The notes: a model not told the origin generated them from the letters alone. 28,449 nt of DNA from JAQBQQ01 sp964633955 (GCA_964633955.1 CAZWIA010000011.1:1-28449), one strand, 5' to 3'; positions 7,932 through 15,995 are shown, counted from the stretch's first letter. Translations and numbers: made by a program.

Positions 7932-8570
7932 CTAAGGAAAAAGAGATGTTTCAATGATCAATTTCCGCACAATGGAAAAATATTGGTTATCTCCGTGCTC
8001 AATTTTACGGAACATAGCCCAGCTCAGCATATCTACTGCCTGGATTCCTTTTCGTTCACCCGGCGCACAGATCTCAACGGAGAGATCTAGCTGGTGACTA
8101 CCCTTCACCTGACGCCTGAGGTAATCCTGAAAATTCACGTTGAGAAATTTGTTCGTCTCACGTTTGGCCGCAATGAGATGAATGGTCTTTTCCGCACCCA
8201 GGGCATGTCGCTCGATGAGACGATCTAGAAGGATGTTCGTCACATAGTTATACAGGACCTGTTTTTCATCATGAAGACGGGTGTAAACCTTGTGTTTATT
8301 GAGCCGGATGACGATTACCTGACAATCCAGGTCGACCATAGCTTGAAGCAGTTTCTTTCTCGTCGCAGGATCTTCATGATATGCATGCAAGCAGCCAATG
8401 TGCTTCTTGTGTCTCCTTTTCACCCAGCGAGTCACATTCTTCACAGTGCGCTCAAGCTTGCGAACATCTTTTGTGAGAAGAAGCGTCACAATGAAATTAT
8501 TCGTGACACCCGGCTTGTCGAAGTTGAATCCAAGATCGCCTGACTCATCCAGAAAGACATACGCTGCCAT
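7932..8570 (-). CDS. DUF3800 family protein (predicted RNase H-like fold)
   Basis: 212 residues matching the DUF3800 pattern: an N-terminal beta strand with acidic motif FLDESGDLGF (residues 6-15), a central basic helix with CLHAYH, and a late QAVDMLSW motif supplying another conserved Asp. The family is thought to adopt an RNase H-like nuclease fold and is often seen among mobile or defence-associated genes (family knowledge); its biochemical role is not settled. The gene is markedly AT-rich against its neighbours, which suggests transfer. Its start is 24 nt behind the 3' end of a tRNA-Leu in the same orientation. The ATG at 8570 is chosen over upstream in-frame starts because those overlap the tRNA. 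A TAAAAT -10 box lies 7 nt before the ATG. Confidence 0.85.
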   Translation of the reverse strand: MAAYVFLDESGDLGFNFDKPGVTNNFIVTLLLTKDVRKLERTVKNVTRWVKRRHKKHIGCLHAYHEDPATRKKLLQAMVDLDCQVIVIRLNKHKVYTRLHDEKQVLYNYVTNILLDRLIERHALGAEKTIHLIAAKRETNKFLNVNFQDYLRRQVKGSHQLDLSVEICAPGERKGIQAVDMLSWAMFRKIEHGDNQYFSIVRKLIIETSLFP

Positions 8571-8577
8571 TGCGGAT

Positions 8578-8583
8578 ATTTTA
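8578..8583 (-). promoter_or_regulatory. -10 box of the DUF3800 gene, leaderless layout
   Basis: TAAAAT on the minus strand, 7 nt before the ATG at 8570 and 11 nt after the tRNA-Leu CCA. No -35 is recognisable, since that position falls inside the tRNA gene. Confidence 0.4.
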
Positions 8584-8593
8584 GCTGTTTTAG

Positions 8594-8681
8594 TGGTGCC
8601 GAGGAGAGGAGTTGAACCTCCACGGGGGTAAACCCCCACCAGCTCCTAAGGCTGGCGCGTCTGCCATTCCGCCACCCCGGC
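8594..8681 (-). tRNA. tRNA-Leu (anticodon UAG), CCA encoded
   Basis: The minus strand gives acceptor stem GCCGGGG (8681-8675) pairing with CCUCGGC (8604-8598), discriminator A, and genome-encoded CCA (8596-8594). The D-arm contains GGCGGAAUGGCAGACGC. The anticodon loop CUUAGGA has UAG at 8648-8646. A long variable arm (GGUGGGGGUUUACCCCC) marks a class II tRNA, and GUUCAAC lies in the T-arm. It reads the leucine CUA codon and, with wobble, other CUN codons. Confidence 0.96.
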
Positions 8682-8697
8682 ACGTGCAACCAAACAA

Positions 8698-8703
8698 ATG
8701 GTA
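8698..8703 (-). promoter_or_regulatory. Possible -10 box of tRNA-Leu
   Basis: TACCAT on the minus strand, 16 nt before the mature tRNA 5' end. No convincing -35 at 16-18 nt. Confidence 0.3.
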
Positions 8704-8728
8704 CCAGAATGAGCGATCACCAAGCGGT

Positions 8729-8747
8729 CCTGAGCCCGTCGAAGGGC
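8729..8747 (+). repeat. REP-like palindromic motif
   Basis: CCTGAGCCCGTCGAAGGGC contains the hairpin GCCC-GTCGAA-GGGC. This core resembles dispersed intergenic motifs I remember from many bacterial genomes. I see one copy in this window. Confidence 0.3.
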
Positions 8748-8770
8748 CGCCACCACGGCGTACTCGTATT

Positions 8771-8795
8771 CTAGACTATTCCGAGCCCAGTCTAG
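8771..8795 (-). terminator. Hairpin after the penicillin-binding protein gene
   Basis: CTAGACT (8771-8777) and AGTCTAG (8789-8795) form a perfect 7-bp stem with an 11-nt loop, 7 nt beyond the stop codon at 8802. No T-run follows, so it may be a factor-dependent or weak terminator. Confidence 0.45.
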
Positions 8796-8801
8796 GAAGA
8801 A

Positions 8802-11018
8802 TTACTCCCCAAACGGCCCCCGGCGGACCACCGCCCGGCGGGCGCCGGCGAGCTCCAAGTACGGGCGCTCCTCCGGCCGGGGAGCGGGAAGCGGATGCTG
8901 CTTCAGCCACGGCGCGCGGGCATCCGTAAACCGGCTCTCCGTTTTTCCCGCCCGCTTATGGGCGGCCAGGAGCACGTCCCGCCAGAGGGGGATGGCGGCA
9001 TTGAGGCCATCGGCCTTGGCGGTCAGGGGAGTCCGGTCGGCGTTGCCCACCCACACGCCCACCACGTACTCCGGCGAGTAGCCGATGGCCCACGTGTCCC
9101 CCGGCAGCCGCTGCGTGCAGCGGCCCCACCGGTCGCGCTTGAGGCAGAGGTTGCTGGTGCCGGTCTTCACGGCGGCGTCCAGCCCCGGCACGTTCATCTG
9201 GTTGCGCCAGTAACCGGCAGGCCTTAGCCCCGGCTCGCTCAGGATGGCCGTGAGCGTGTCCGCAATGCCCTGGTCCAGCACCCGCTCGGCCGCGGGCGCG
9301 GACGGCAGCAGTATCCGGCCGTCTGGGTCCGTCACCTTGCGCAGGGTCCTGAGCGGCGCGCTCACGCCTCCGCTGGCGAGCGCCGCGTAGGCCCGCACCA
9401 TCTCCAGGAGAGATACCTCCGCCGCGCCCAGCGCAATGGGCCAACCGTAGTCCGCCGGCCTGCCGCTGTATTGCCAGGACTGCTTCTGCCGGAGCGGGGA
9501 TACGGCGCCCATCCGCGCGGCCAGGTCCAGAATCTCCTGCTCGGACGTGCGCTGGTACGCGCGGATGGCGGGGATGTTGCGGGACCGGGGCAGCGCCTGC
9601 AATGCCAGGAGCGGGCCTTGGAAGCCACCCTCGTAGTTCTGGGGACGGTCGCCGTTGATGGAGATGGGCGTGTCCGGCAGGAGATCTGTTGGTCTAAGGC
9701 CCCGGCTGAACGCCGCCGCGTACACGATCGGCTTGAAGCTGGATCCCGGCTGGCGGGGTTCTGTAGCCATGTCTATCCTGAGCGTATCTCCGCTCCCAAA
9801 GTAGTCCCAGTTCCCCACGTAGGAAACGATCTCCCGCGTGCGCACGTCCGCGACCACCACCGCCACGTCCCGGGCATGGAAGCGGCGGAACGTATCCTCC
9901 GCGCGGGCGGACACGAGCCGCTCCACCTCTGTCTGGAGCGGCAGATCAACGGTGGTCACCACGTCCAAGCCGCGCCGGGGGAGATCGCCGGGGATGATCT
10001 CCGGCAGGCGGTCCACGGCGGCCAGGGAGAAGTACGGCGCGCGCAGGGCGGTACCGGCGGACGCAAAGCGGAGACCCAGGAGCTCCGCCTCCGCCGCCTG
10101 GCGCTCCGCGCGATCGATCACGCCCCGCTCCTCCATCTTCACCAGCACCTGGCTTGAGCGGCCGCCCAGGAGGAGCGTTGTGCCGCTCATAGTAAGCAAT
10201 TGGGGCAGCAGGCCGATCGTCACGTCTTCCTCCGTAATGTCCGCCTCCGTCCGGATGTCCCCCACGCGGATCCGGTCCAGGAGCGACGGCACGGGCTCCG
10301 TCACGCGATGCGCGCCGTAGGGACTGAAGTAGCTGGGCCGCTGCGGGAGGGAGGCGAGCACCGCCGCCTGCGCCACGGAAAGCCGCTGCGGCTCCACGCC
10401 AAAGAACCGCTGGGACGCCTGGCGCACGCCGTAGATGTCCTTCCCAAAGGGAATCCAGTTCAGGTACAGCGTCAGGATCTCCTCCTTCTCCATGGCACGC
10501 TCGGTGCGGCACGCCAGCATGATCTCCTTCAGCTTGCGGCTCCACCGCTTCTCCGGCGTGAGGAACGCCGTCCTTACCAGCTGCTGGGTGATGGTGGACC
10601 CGCCCTGGGATTTCAGCCGCCGCAGGTTGGCCAAGAGCGCTCGGCCGAGCGCCCGCACGTCCACGCAGCCGCGCCGGAAAAACCGCTCATCCTCTATGGC
10701 CACAAAGGCTCCGCGCAGCAGAGCGGGCATTTCCTCCGCCGCCAGAACGGTACGGTCTTGACCGCGGGAGAGGCGGTAGAGTTCCAGGCCGTTCCTGTCC
10801 CGCAGGACAATGCTCTGCGGCGGCAGCCACGCCGCGGGATCACCCACGTCCGGGAGCGACTGCAGGAATATCCCGCCCGCGACCGCCAGGAGGCACAGCG
10901 CGGCAAGCACAAGGAGGAACAGGCGACGGTGTCCCGGGCGGACGGCGGGCAGGCGCAGCCCGTCTGGTAGGAGGGGAAACAGGCGGCCGGGAAGGAGGGT
11001 GGTGGAAGTGGTCGCCAT
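8802..11018 (-). CDS. Class A penicillin-binding protein (GT51 transglycosylase plus transpeptidase)
   Basis: Bifunctional peptidoglycan synthase of 738 residues that polymerises lipid II and cross-links the peptides outside the membrane. After a cytoplasmic tail there is one membrane helix (about residues 31-52). The GT51 domain follows with EDERFF (about 109), GGSTITQQLVR (about 139) and the RKLKEIMLA...EEILTLYLN block. The transpeptidase domain carries SSFK (about 426-429, active-site Ser), SRN (about 480) and KTGTS (about 616-620). It resembles PBP1A/PBP1C; I see no long C-terminal extension. No Shine-Dalgarno or TANNNT box is visible before the ATG at 11018. The preceding coiled-coil gene ends 152 nt upstream in the same direction. 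Confidence 0.93.
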   Translation of the reverse strand: MATTSTTLLPGRLFPLLPDGLRLPAVRPGHRRLFLLVLAALCLLAVAGGIFLQSLPDVGDPAAWLPPQSIVLRDRNGLELYRLSRGQDRTVLAAEEMPALLRGAFVAIEDERFFRRGCVDVRALGRALLANLRRLKSQGGSTITQQLVRTAFLTPEKRWSRKLKEIMLACRTERAMEKEEILTLYLNWIPFGKDIYGVRQASQRFFGVEPQRLSVAQAAVLASLPQRPSYFSPYGAHRVTEPVPSLLDRIRVGDIRTEADITEEDVTIGLLPQLLTMSGTTLLLGGRSSQVLVKMEERGVIDRAERQAAEAELLGLRFASAGTALRAPYFSLAAVDRLPEIIPGDLPRRGLDVVTTVDLPLQTEVERLVSARAEDTFRRFHARDVAVVVADVRTREIVSYVGNWDYFGSGDTLRIDMATEPRQPGSSFKPIVYAAAFSRGLRPTDLLPDTPISINGDRPQNYEGGFQGPLLALQALPRSRNIPAIRAYQRTSEQEILDLAARMGAVSPLRQKQSWQYSGRPADYGWPIALGAAEVSLLEMVRAYAALASGGVSAPLRTLRKVTDPDGRILLPSAPAAERVLDQGIADTLTAILSEPGLRPAGYWRNQMNVPGLDAAVKTGTSNLCLKRDRWGRCTQRLPGDTWAIGYSPEYVVGVWVGNADRTPLTAKADGLNAAIPLWRDVLLAAHKRAGKTESRFTDARAPWLKQHPLPAPRPEERPYLELAGARRAVVRRGPFGE

Positions 11019-11170
11019 GGTCCCGCATGGCGACCGGAACGCCCGATCGCCAACCCCAAAGACGGGCCGCCGGGCCGCGCGTTACGAGGCCGCACGGAGT
11101 TCAGGCAGACAGGACCGTGACTTCGCGATCGGATGTTGCATGCGGGTCACCCACTCGCCGTAAAGGCGTA

Positions 11171-11836
11171 TCACGCCGTCTCGGGCCGTTCCACCGCCGC
11201 GTCCGGTCCGGCCGGCTGCTCGTTCCGCGCCCGCTTCTCCGCGGAATCCGCCGCTGTCACCGTCTGCTCCTCTGCCTGCTCTTCATTGGTCTGCGCCGCC
11301 ACAGACTGCGGCGCGGCCTCCGGCTTTGTCCCCTCTTGTGCGAGCTCCACCTGGCCGCCGCCTACGTCCACCTCCTTGTACTGCGGAGCAGGACCGTCCA
11401 CCCCGTCATGATCCGGCGTACCGGGCGCCATGATGGCGCGCGCCGTGCCCGCGATCTCATCCGTGGTCTTCTCCACCCGGCGCGCCTTGGCTGTGGCCTC
11501 TGCGTCCGGCACGCGGACGGTGGCTTCCGGCGCCTGTACCGGCTGCGCCGCCTTCCGCTCCAGGTTCCTAGCGAGCACCGCGTTCTTCTGCTGCTCGTCC
11601 TTCAGATCGATCACATCCTGGGTGGCGGCGTTCTGCTTCTCCACGCTCCGGCTCACCAGCGCTTCCAGGTCCTGGTCCGTCACTTCCTTCTTTTCCTGGG
11701 ACTCCTGCTGCTCGGGTTTCTCCTTCTGCTCCTCCATGCGGCGGGCCTCCGCGTTGCCTTCGTCCAGAAGCTCGCCGGCAAAGCCGACCAAGCGCGCCTC
11801 ACGCTCCAGCCGATGACGGATGCAGACCAGCTTCAT
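11171..11836 (-). CDS. Acidic coiled-coil/low-complexity protein, second gene of the duplicated unit
   Basis: 221 residues, no recognised family. It starts MKLVCIRHRLEREARL and is rich in Glu, Ala, Gln and Lys, with coiled-coil character to about residue 120 and a Pro/Ala/Glu-rich, probably disordered tail. No signal peptide or membrane segment. The ATG at 11836-11834 overlaps the TGA of the upstream small gene (11835-11833) as ATGA, which strongly supports this start over the longer ORF beginning at 11872. Its position and composition match the 686-residue protein at 1440-3500, although it is about three times shorter and I see no real sequence alignment between them. Confidence 0.75.
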   Translation of the reverse strand: MKLVCIRHRLEREARLVGFAGELLDEGNAEARRMEEQKEKPEQQESQEKKEVTDQDLEALVSRSVEKQNAATQDVIDLKDEQQKNAVLARNLERKAAQPVQAPEATVRVPDAEATAKARRVEKTTDEIAGTARAIMAPGTPDHDGVDGPAPQYKEVDVGGGQVELAQEGTKPEAAPQSVAAQTNEEQAEEQTVTAADSAEKRARNEQPAGPDAAVERPETA

Positions 11837-12159
11837 GCGGCGCGGAGGAGGGAAGGGAAGTTCTTCATCCACACTGCTTCCTTCTTCCGATCGTCCTGCT
11901 CCACGGCTTGGAACAATCCCTTCCTCTCACGCTCCACCTGGGTCTTCAGCGTTCGCAGGTACCCGCCGTACGCCTGGTCGTAGCGCTCCAGCGCCCGTTC
12001 GTACCGAACCTTCCTCAGCGCGCGCTCCTGCGGTGTTTCAGTCTTGTACTTCTCCGGGAGCGTCTTGCGGCCCTCGCTCGTCAGGTCAGGCTCAATCTCC
12101 CCCATGATCCGGTCGTAGATCTCCTGGCCGGTGGGGATCTCCAGGGGTCGGGCGGACAT
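11833..12159 (-). CDS. Small conserved protein with PTGQxIYDxIM motif, paralogue B
   Basis: 108 residues, paralogous to the gene at 3503-3838. Shared blocks in order are IPTGQEIYDRIM (residues 8-19), IEPDL, TLPEKYKTET, RYERA, YDQAYG, and a final D-R-KKEA helix. The N-terminal 60 residues are about half identical to paralogue A; the remainder is a charged helix. No signal peptide or membrane segment. The start is fixed by the aligned N-terminus and by an extended -10 promoter ending 6 nt upstream, so the mRNA is probably leaderless. It overlaps the next gene by ATGA. Function unknown; the repeated pairing with a coiled-coil gene suggests the two products act together. Confidence 0.85.
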   Translation of the reverse strand: MSARPLEIPTGQEIYDRIMGEIEPDLTSEGRKTLPEKYKTETPQERALRKVRYERALERYDQAYGGYLRTLKTQVERERKGLFQAVEQDDRKKEAVWMKNFPSLLRAA

Positions 12160-12165
12160 CGGGAT

Positions 12166-12174
12166 AGTATAGCA
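12166..12174 (-). promoter_or_regulatory. Extended -10 promoter of paralogue B unit, leaderless layout
   Basis: Minus strand TGC-TATACT, an extended -10 that can work without a -35 (none is seen). Exactly 6 nt separate it from the ATG at 12159. Confidence 0.6.
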
Positions 12175-12249
12175 TTTTTCCGGGCTGATGCCCAGGTTCT
12201 CTGCTGTTTCCCCGCATCAGGCAGCGGAACAGTGGACAGAATGCGGTTC

Positions 12250-12289
12250 TGGTCTACGCTGACCACAGCTGGCCGCAGCGGTTGCGGCC
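12250..12289 (+). other. Two tandem hairpins upstream of the small HX3CX2C gene
   Basis: TGGTC (12250-12254) pairs with GACCA (12261-12265). GGCCGCA (12271-12277) pairs perfectly with TGCGGCC (12283-12289). They end 33 nt before the ATG at 12323. They could be leader structure or a terminator-like element; no T-run follows immediately. Confidence 0.35.
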
Positions 12290-12322
12290 ATAGGATGGCT
12301 CGGTCTTTGAGGAGTGGCGATC

Positions 12323-12508
12323 ATGCGCCGGAAGCGCGGAAGGTGCTTGACCAAGAGAGCGATCGACGCCGTCAGGCAGAACGGCAAGGTTCCGATCAGC
12401 TCTTATCCCCATCTGCAGCACTGCGGTCCGTGCATGGACCGGGTGGATCGCGCGATGACGGAGTTTGAACACGTGAGCCGCCGGTCCCGGTACGCAACCG
12501 CATCCTGA
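12323..12508 (+). CDS. Small protein with HX3CX2C motif (zinc-finger anti-sigma-like)
   Basis: 61 residues. The notable feature is HLQHCGPC, an H-x3-C-x2-C pattern as in zinc-binding anti-sigma (zf-HC2) domains, followed by a helix MDRVDRAMTEFEH. The N-terminus is strongly basic (MRRKRGRCLTKRA). It is one of the few genes here with a purine-rich ribosome site (GAGGAG, 8 nt before the ATG at 12323). An in-frame ATG at 12314 is less well placed. Third codon positions are GC-rich like the neighbours, which supports coding. No sigma factor is nearby, and the usual upstream His of ZAS domains is not evident, so the anti-sigma role is only a possibility. Confidence 0.5.
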   Translation: MRRKRGRCLTKRAIDAVRQNGKVPISSYPHLQHCGPCMDRVDRAMTEFEHVSRRSRYATAS

Positions 12509-12611
12509 TTGCACAGCCAGCGGCGAGCCGTCACCTGAGCCTTGTCCAACCGGCAAGGCTCTTCTTCATGCCTAAATGCCAGCCCGCCGCAGCGTGGCTC
12601 AATTTTTCTGC

Positions 12612-12693
12612 ACACCAATCCACATGAATCGCGAATGATGAATCATGAATTAAGCCAGTCCATCATCCCTGATTCATAATTCCTGATTCAGGA
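12612..12693. repeat. Degenerate AT-rich intergenic repeats downstream of mfd
   Basis: Several imperfect units of the type ATGAATC/GATTCAT in both orientations, including the inverted pair ATTCCTGA/TCAGGAT. The 13-mer GGAATTATGAATC on the minus strand (12683-12671) recurs exactly at 28408-28420, also just beyond a stop codon. Confidence 0.55.
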
Positions 12694-12705
12694 TTCCACT
12701 CATCT

Positions 12706-15700
12706 TCAACTCTCCACCACCTCTTCTTCTCTTGCTTCTCTCTTCTTTTTCTCCTTGCGGGGCCGCTCCAGCGCCGCCGCCTGCGCCGTCAGTTCCTCAA
12801 TCCAGTGACGCGCGCTCTTCTTGGCGGCATCCTCAAGCAATGCGAGCCTGAGTTTTAACGTCGATCCACTGATGCGCCAATGGTTATTCACAGACAGCAG
12901 CTGCATCACCTCCGCCGCTTGAACCGAGGGCGAGAGCGTGAGCGTTACATCTTCGTCTTCTTTTCGGATCCTGAGGACGCGACCGCGGCGCGCGGCCATT
13001 TTCAGCTTCAGCACAAGGAAGAGGAGCCGCACCTGCTCCGGCATCTCCCCGTACTCCTCCCGCAGGTCTGAAGCGAACTCCTCCAAGATCGCCTCGTCCT
13101 CCGATCCCGCCAGCTTCTGGTAGACGGAGATCTTCTCCTGGTCGTCCGGGATGTAGAAGGACGGAATGAACGCGGCCACCGGCAGCTGGATCTCCGGCTG
13201 GATGTCCTCTTCCTCCTCCCGGCCGTTACCCGACCGGATGTCCTCCACCGCCTGCTTGAGCATGCGCAGGTAGTGGCTCACGCCCACGGTCTGCATGGTG
13301 CCGGACTGCTCCGCGCCCAGGATCTCTCCCGCCCCGCGGATCTCCAGGTCCCGCATGGCCACCTGGAAGCCGGATCCCAGCTCGCACGCCTCCACAATGG
13401 CTCGGAGGCGCTTCTTGGCGTCCTCCTTCAGCTTCTGCGTGTGGTAGAGCAGGTACGCAAACGCCTGCACCTTGCCGCGGCCCACTCTCCCGCGCAGCTG
13501 GTAGAGCTGCGCCAGACCAAAGCGCTCCGCCTCATTGACGATCAGCGTGTTGGCGCGCGGCAGGTCTATGCCGTTCTCAATGATGGTGGAGCTCACCAGC
13601 ACCTGGTACGCGCCTTCCTTGAACTGCGTGATGCGCCGCTCCAGATCCTCCGGCTTCAGCTGGCCGTGGGCCACAATGAACTTGGCCTCAGGCACCAGTT
13701 TCCTGAGCTTTTCCGCAAAAGCATCGATCGTCTCCACGCGGTTGTGGAGCACAAATACCTGACCGTCCCGCTTCAGCTCATGGAGGATGGCGATGCGCAC
13801 CAGCTCGTCACTGTACTTCCGGACCTCCGTAATGATGGGCAGCCGGCCGGGCGGCGGAGTGGTGATGGTGGTGATGTCCCGCAGCTTGTGCAGACCCAGG
13901 TTCAGTGTGCGCGGGATGGGCGTGGCGGTGAGGGTCAAAATATCGACCGACGCGCGCATTTCCTTGAACTTCTCCTTCTGCTTCACGCCAAACCGCTGCT
14001 CTTCATCAATGATCACCAGCCCCAGGTTGTGGAACTTCACGTCCTCCTGCAGGAGCCTGTGCGTGCCGATGACGATGTGCGTGTCCCCCTTGCGGATGCG
14101 ATCCAAAGTCTCCTTCTGCTCCGCCGGCGTGCGGAAGCGGGAGAGCATCTCCACCTTCACCGGGAACGTCCGCATGCGCTCCTGGAAGCTCTTGTAGTGC
14201 TGGTCCGCCAGGATGGTGATGGGCGCAATGACCGCCACCTGCTTGCCGGCCACGGCGGCCTTGAACGCCGCGCGCATGGCCACTTCGGTCTTCCCAAATC
14301 CCACGTCTCCGCAGACGAGCCGGTCCATGGGATGGTCGCTCTCCATGTCCTGCTTGATGTCCTGAATGGCCTTCAGCTGTCCCGGCGTCTCCTGGTAGGG
14401 GAATCCCTTCTCAAACTTCCGCACGATCGGGTCATCTTCCTCAAACCGGTGCCCGCGCGCCTTGGCGCGCTTGGCGTAGAGCTTCAGGAGCTCCGTTGCG
14501 ATCTCCCGCGTCTCCTTCCTCATGCGCTCCGTGAGCCGCTTCCACTCCACCGTGCCGAGCCTTGTCAGCGCCGGCTCCTGGCCCTCCTCATGCACGTATT
14601 TGCTGAGCTTGTCCGCCTGGTCCACCGGAACGAACAGCTTGTCCCCGCCGGCGTACCACAGTTCCAGGTACTCCCGCGTCACATCGTCGACCGTCTTCTG
14701 GACCGTCCCCTGGAAATGCCCGATGCCGTGGTCCATGTGCACCACGTAGTCTCCCGGCTGGAGGGATGTGATGAAATCCAAGGCCAGCTTGGCAATGCCC
14801 TTCTGCTTACCTGCCTTGCGCAGAGAGAAGATCTCCCGGTCGGTCAGGAGCGCTACCTGCAGATCCGGGTTCTGCAGGGAGTGCGGCAACAGGTCCTCCT
14901 CTTCCGAGGCGATGACGGTAATAGCGCCGGGCCGCGTGTTCTCATGGTCGGTATGTGCCACTCGTTCTTCTTTCAGGATCTCCGTCAGCTCGTCTGCGCG
15001 TTTGGTGACAACCAAGAGCCGCCACTCCTGCTGCAGTTTGTCGCGGACATCGTTCAGGAAATCCGTCAGCGTGTAGAACTTGAGCACGGACAGGTAGCGC
15101 AGGTGCGCGTGGTGCTCCTGGCTCTCCGGGAACGCGGTGAAAGAGAGAGCCTTGCGGCCGATCGGGAGCTCCAGGTCATCCTGGTCGTCTGTCACCGTCA
15201 GTGAGGACTCCGGCAGCTGGCGCGAGAGCAACGTGGATTCATGGGAGGCGGCCGGGAAGATCTCCAGCCTGGGACCGGCCTTGGTCACCTGGGAGAGATC
15301 CATCCTCTCCACCGCCTCAATCTTCTCCAGTGTATCGAACTCAAACTGCAGGCGGTACGGATGCGCGGACTGCACCGGGAAGATGTCCAGCGTGTCTCCC
15401 GTCCGCCGGTACTCCCCGGGACTCAGGTATAGATCCTGTCCATGCCGGTAGCCGCGGTCCATGAGGGACTCAAAGAGCTCGGTGAAGTGGACCTGCTCGC
15501 CCACATGGAGATCGATCTTCTTATCATTCAGCTCCTTCCCGGACGGAAAGTCCGCCTCCCACTCTTCCCGCGTGATCACGAACGCGTGCGCCTGGTCCGG
15601 CGGCGCCTGCAGGAACAGGAGGAACTGCTGCAGCCGCTCCTGGACCACCTCCCCCTCCGCATCCCACACGGGCGTGAGGCTGGACGCGGGAAGCTCAAAG

Positions 15701-15909
15701 AACTGCAGCCAGTGCAGAAGGGATTCCCGCATGGCGTCACTCCCGGTGACAAGCACGCACGGCTGGGGACGGAACCCCAGAAAGTGGCTGAGCAGCATGG
15801 CCTTGGCCGTTTCATTGGACGCTCCGGACACCACCAGACGCCCCTGCTTGTGCAGGAGATCCGCCAGTTCCCGGTGGGTACCGTCTCCAAGAAGGAGGGA
15901 GGGCTTCAT
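12706..15909 (-). CDS. mfd: Transcription-repair coupling factor Mfd
   Basis: DNA translocase of 1067 residues that removes stalled RNA polymerase and recruits UvrA. Domains in order: an N-terminal UvrB-like region (about 1-350) containing GASNETAKAM; an RNA-polymerase-interacting domain beginning near LQPGDYVVHMDHGIGHF; a RecG-like superfamily 2 motor with Walker A GDVGFGKTE (about 536), DEEQRFGV (about 635) and TATPIPRTL; then helicase C-terminal blocks with ENGIDLPRANTLI and QLYQLRGRVGR; and a C-terminal TRCF domain. The final 25 residues are Lys/Arg/Glu-rich. Length is normal for the family. The start ATG at 15909 has no Shine-Dalgarno; a promoter about 90 nt upstream predicts an 80-nt leader. 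Confidence 0.97.
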   Translation of the reverse strand: MKPSLLLGDGTHRELADLLHKQGRLVVSGASNETAKAMLLSHFLGFRPQPCVLVTGSDAMRESLLHWLQFFELPASSLTPVWDAEGEVVQERLQQFLLFLQAPPDQAHAFVITREEWEADFPSGKELNDKKIDLHVGEQVHFTELFESLMDRGYRHGQDLYLSPGEYRRTGDTLDIFPVQSAHPYRLQFEFDTLEKIEAVERMDLSQVTKAGPRLEIFPAASHESTLLSRQLPESSLTVTDDQDDLELPIGRKALSFTAFPESQEHHAHLRYLSVLKFYTLTDFLNDVRDKLQQEWRLLVVTKRADELTEILKEERVAHTDHENTRPGAITVIASEEEDLLPHSLQNPDLQVALLTDREIFSLRKAGKQKGIAKLALDFITSLQPGDYVVHMDHGIGHFQGTVQKTVDDVTREYLELWYAGGDKLFVPVDQADKLSKYVHEEGQEPALTRLGTVEWKRLTERMRKETREIATELLKLYAKRAKARGHRFEEDDPIVRKFEKGFPYQETPGQLKAIQDIKQDMESDHPMDRLVCGDVGFGKTEVAMRAAFKAAVAGKQVAVIAPITILADQHYKSFQERMRTFPVKVEMLSRFRTPAEQKETLDRIRKGDTHIVIGTHRLLQEDVKFHNLGLVIIDEEQRFGVKQKEKFKEMRASVDILTLTATPIPRTLNLGLHKLRDITTITTPPPGRLPIITEVRKYSDELVRIAILHELKRDGQVFVLHNRVETIDAFAEKLRKLVPEAKFIVAHGQLKPEDLERRITQFKEGAYQVLVSSTIIENGIDLPRANTLIVNEAERFGLAQLYQLRGRVGRGKVQAFAYLLYHTQKLKEDAKKRLRAIVEACELGSGFQVAMRDLEIRGAGEILGAEQSGTMQTVGVSHYLRMLKQAVEDIRSGNGREEEEDIQPEIQLPVAAFIPSFYIPDDQEKISVYQKLAGSEDEAILEEFASDLREEYGEMPEQVRLLFLVLKLKMAARRGRVLRIRKEDEDVTLTLSPSVQAAEVMQLLSVNNHWRISGSTLKLRLALLEDAAKKSARHWIEELTAQAAALERPRKEKKKREAREEEVVES

Positions 15910-15937
15910 GTCGTTCTACAACACTTGAGACACCGCC

Positions 15938-15961
15938 AAGCCCTCAAAAAACGAGCGGCTT
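15938..15961 (-). other. Hairpin in the mfd leader
   Basis: GAGGGCTT and AAGCCgCTC on the minus strand form an 8-bp stem with one bulged G and a 7-nt, T-rich loop. It lies between the predicted transcription start and the mfd ATG. Confidence 0.4.
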
Positions 15962-15967
15962 GCTGAT

Positions 15968-15978
15968 TGACAGTGTCA
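15968..15978. promoter_or_regulatory. Perfect inverted repeat near the mfd transcription start
   Basis: TGACA-G-TGTCA, 5-bp arms, about 10-20 nt downstream of the predicted start of transcription. A possible operator; the binder is unknown. Confidence 0.3.
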
Positions 15979-15995
15979 GTCCTATGAACAGGGAT

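Noticed and set aside
11027..11983. 318-codon open frame on the plus strand opposite the copy B coiled-coil gene
   Set aside because: Arg/Leu-rich shadow; the minus-strand pair is supported by the paralogue and the ATGA overlap.
12612..12693. CRISPR-like array
   Set aside because: Units are short, degenerate and without regular spacers; no cas genes are present.
13273..15204. 643-codon open frame on the plus strand inside mfd
   Set aside because: Antisense shadow of a well-supported mfd; the His/Leu/Arg-rich translation shows no domain and results from high-GC codon bias.
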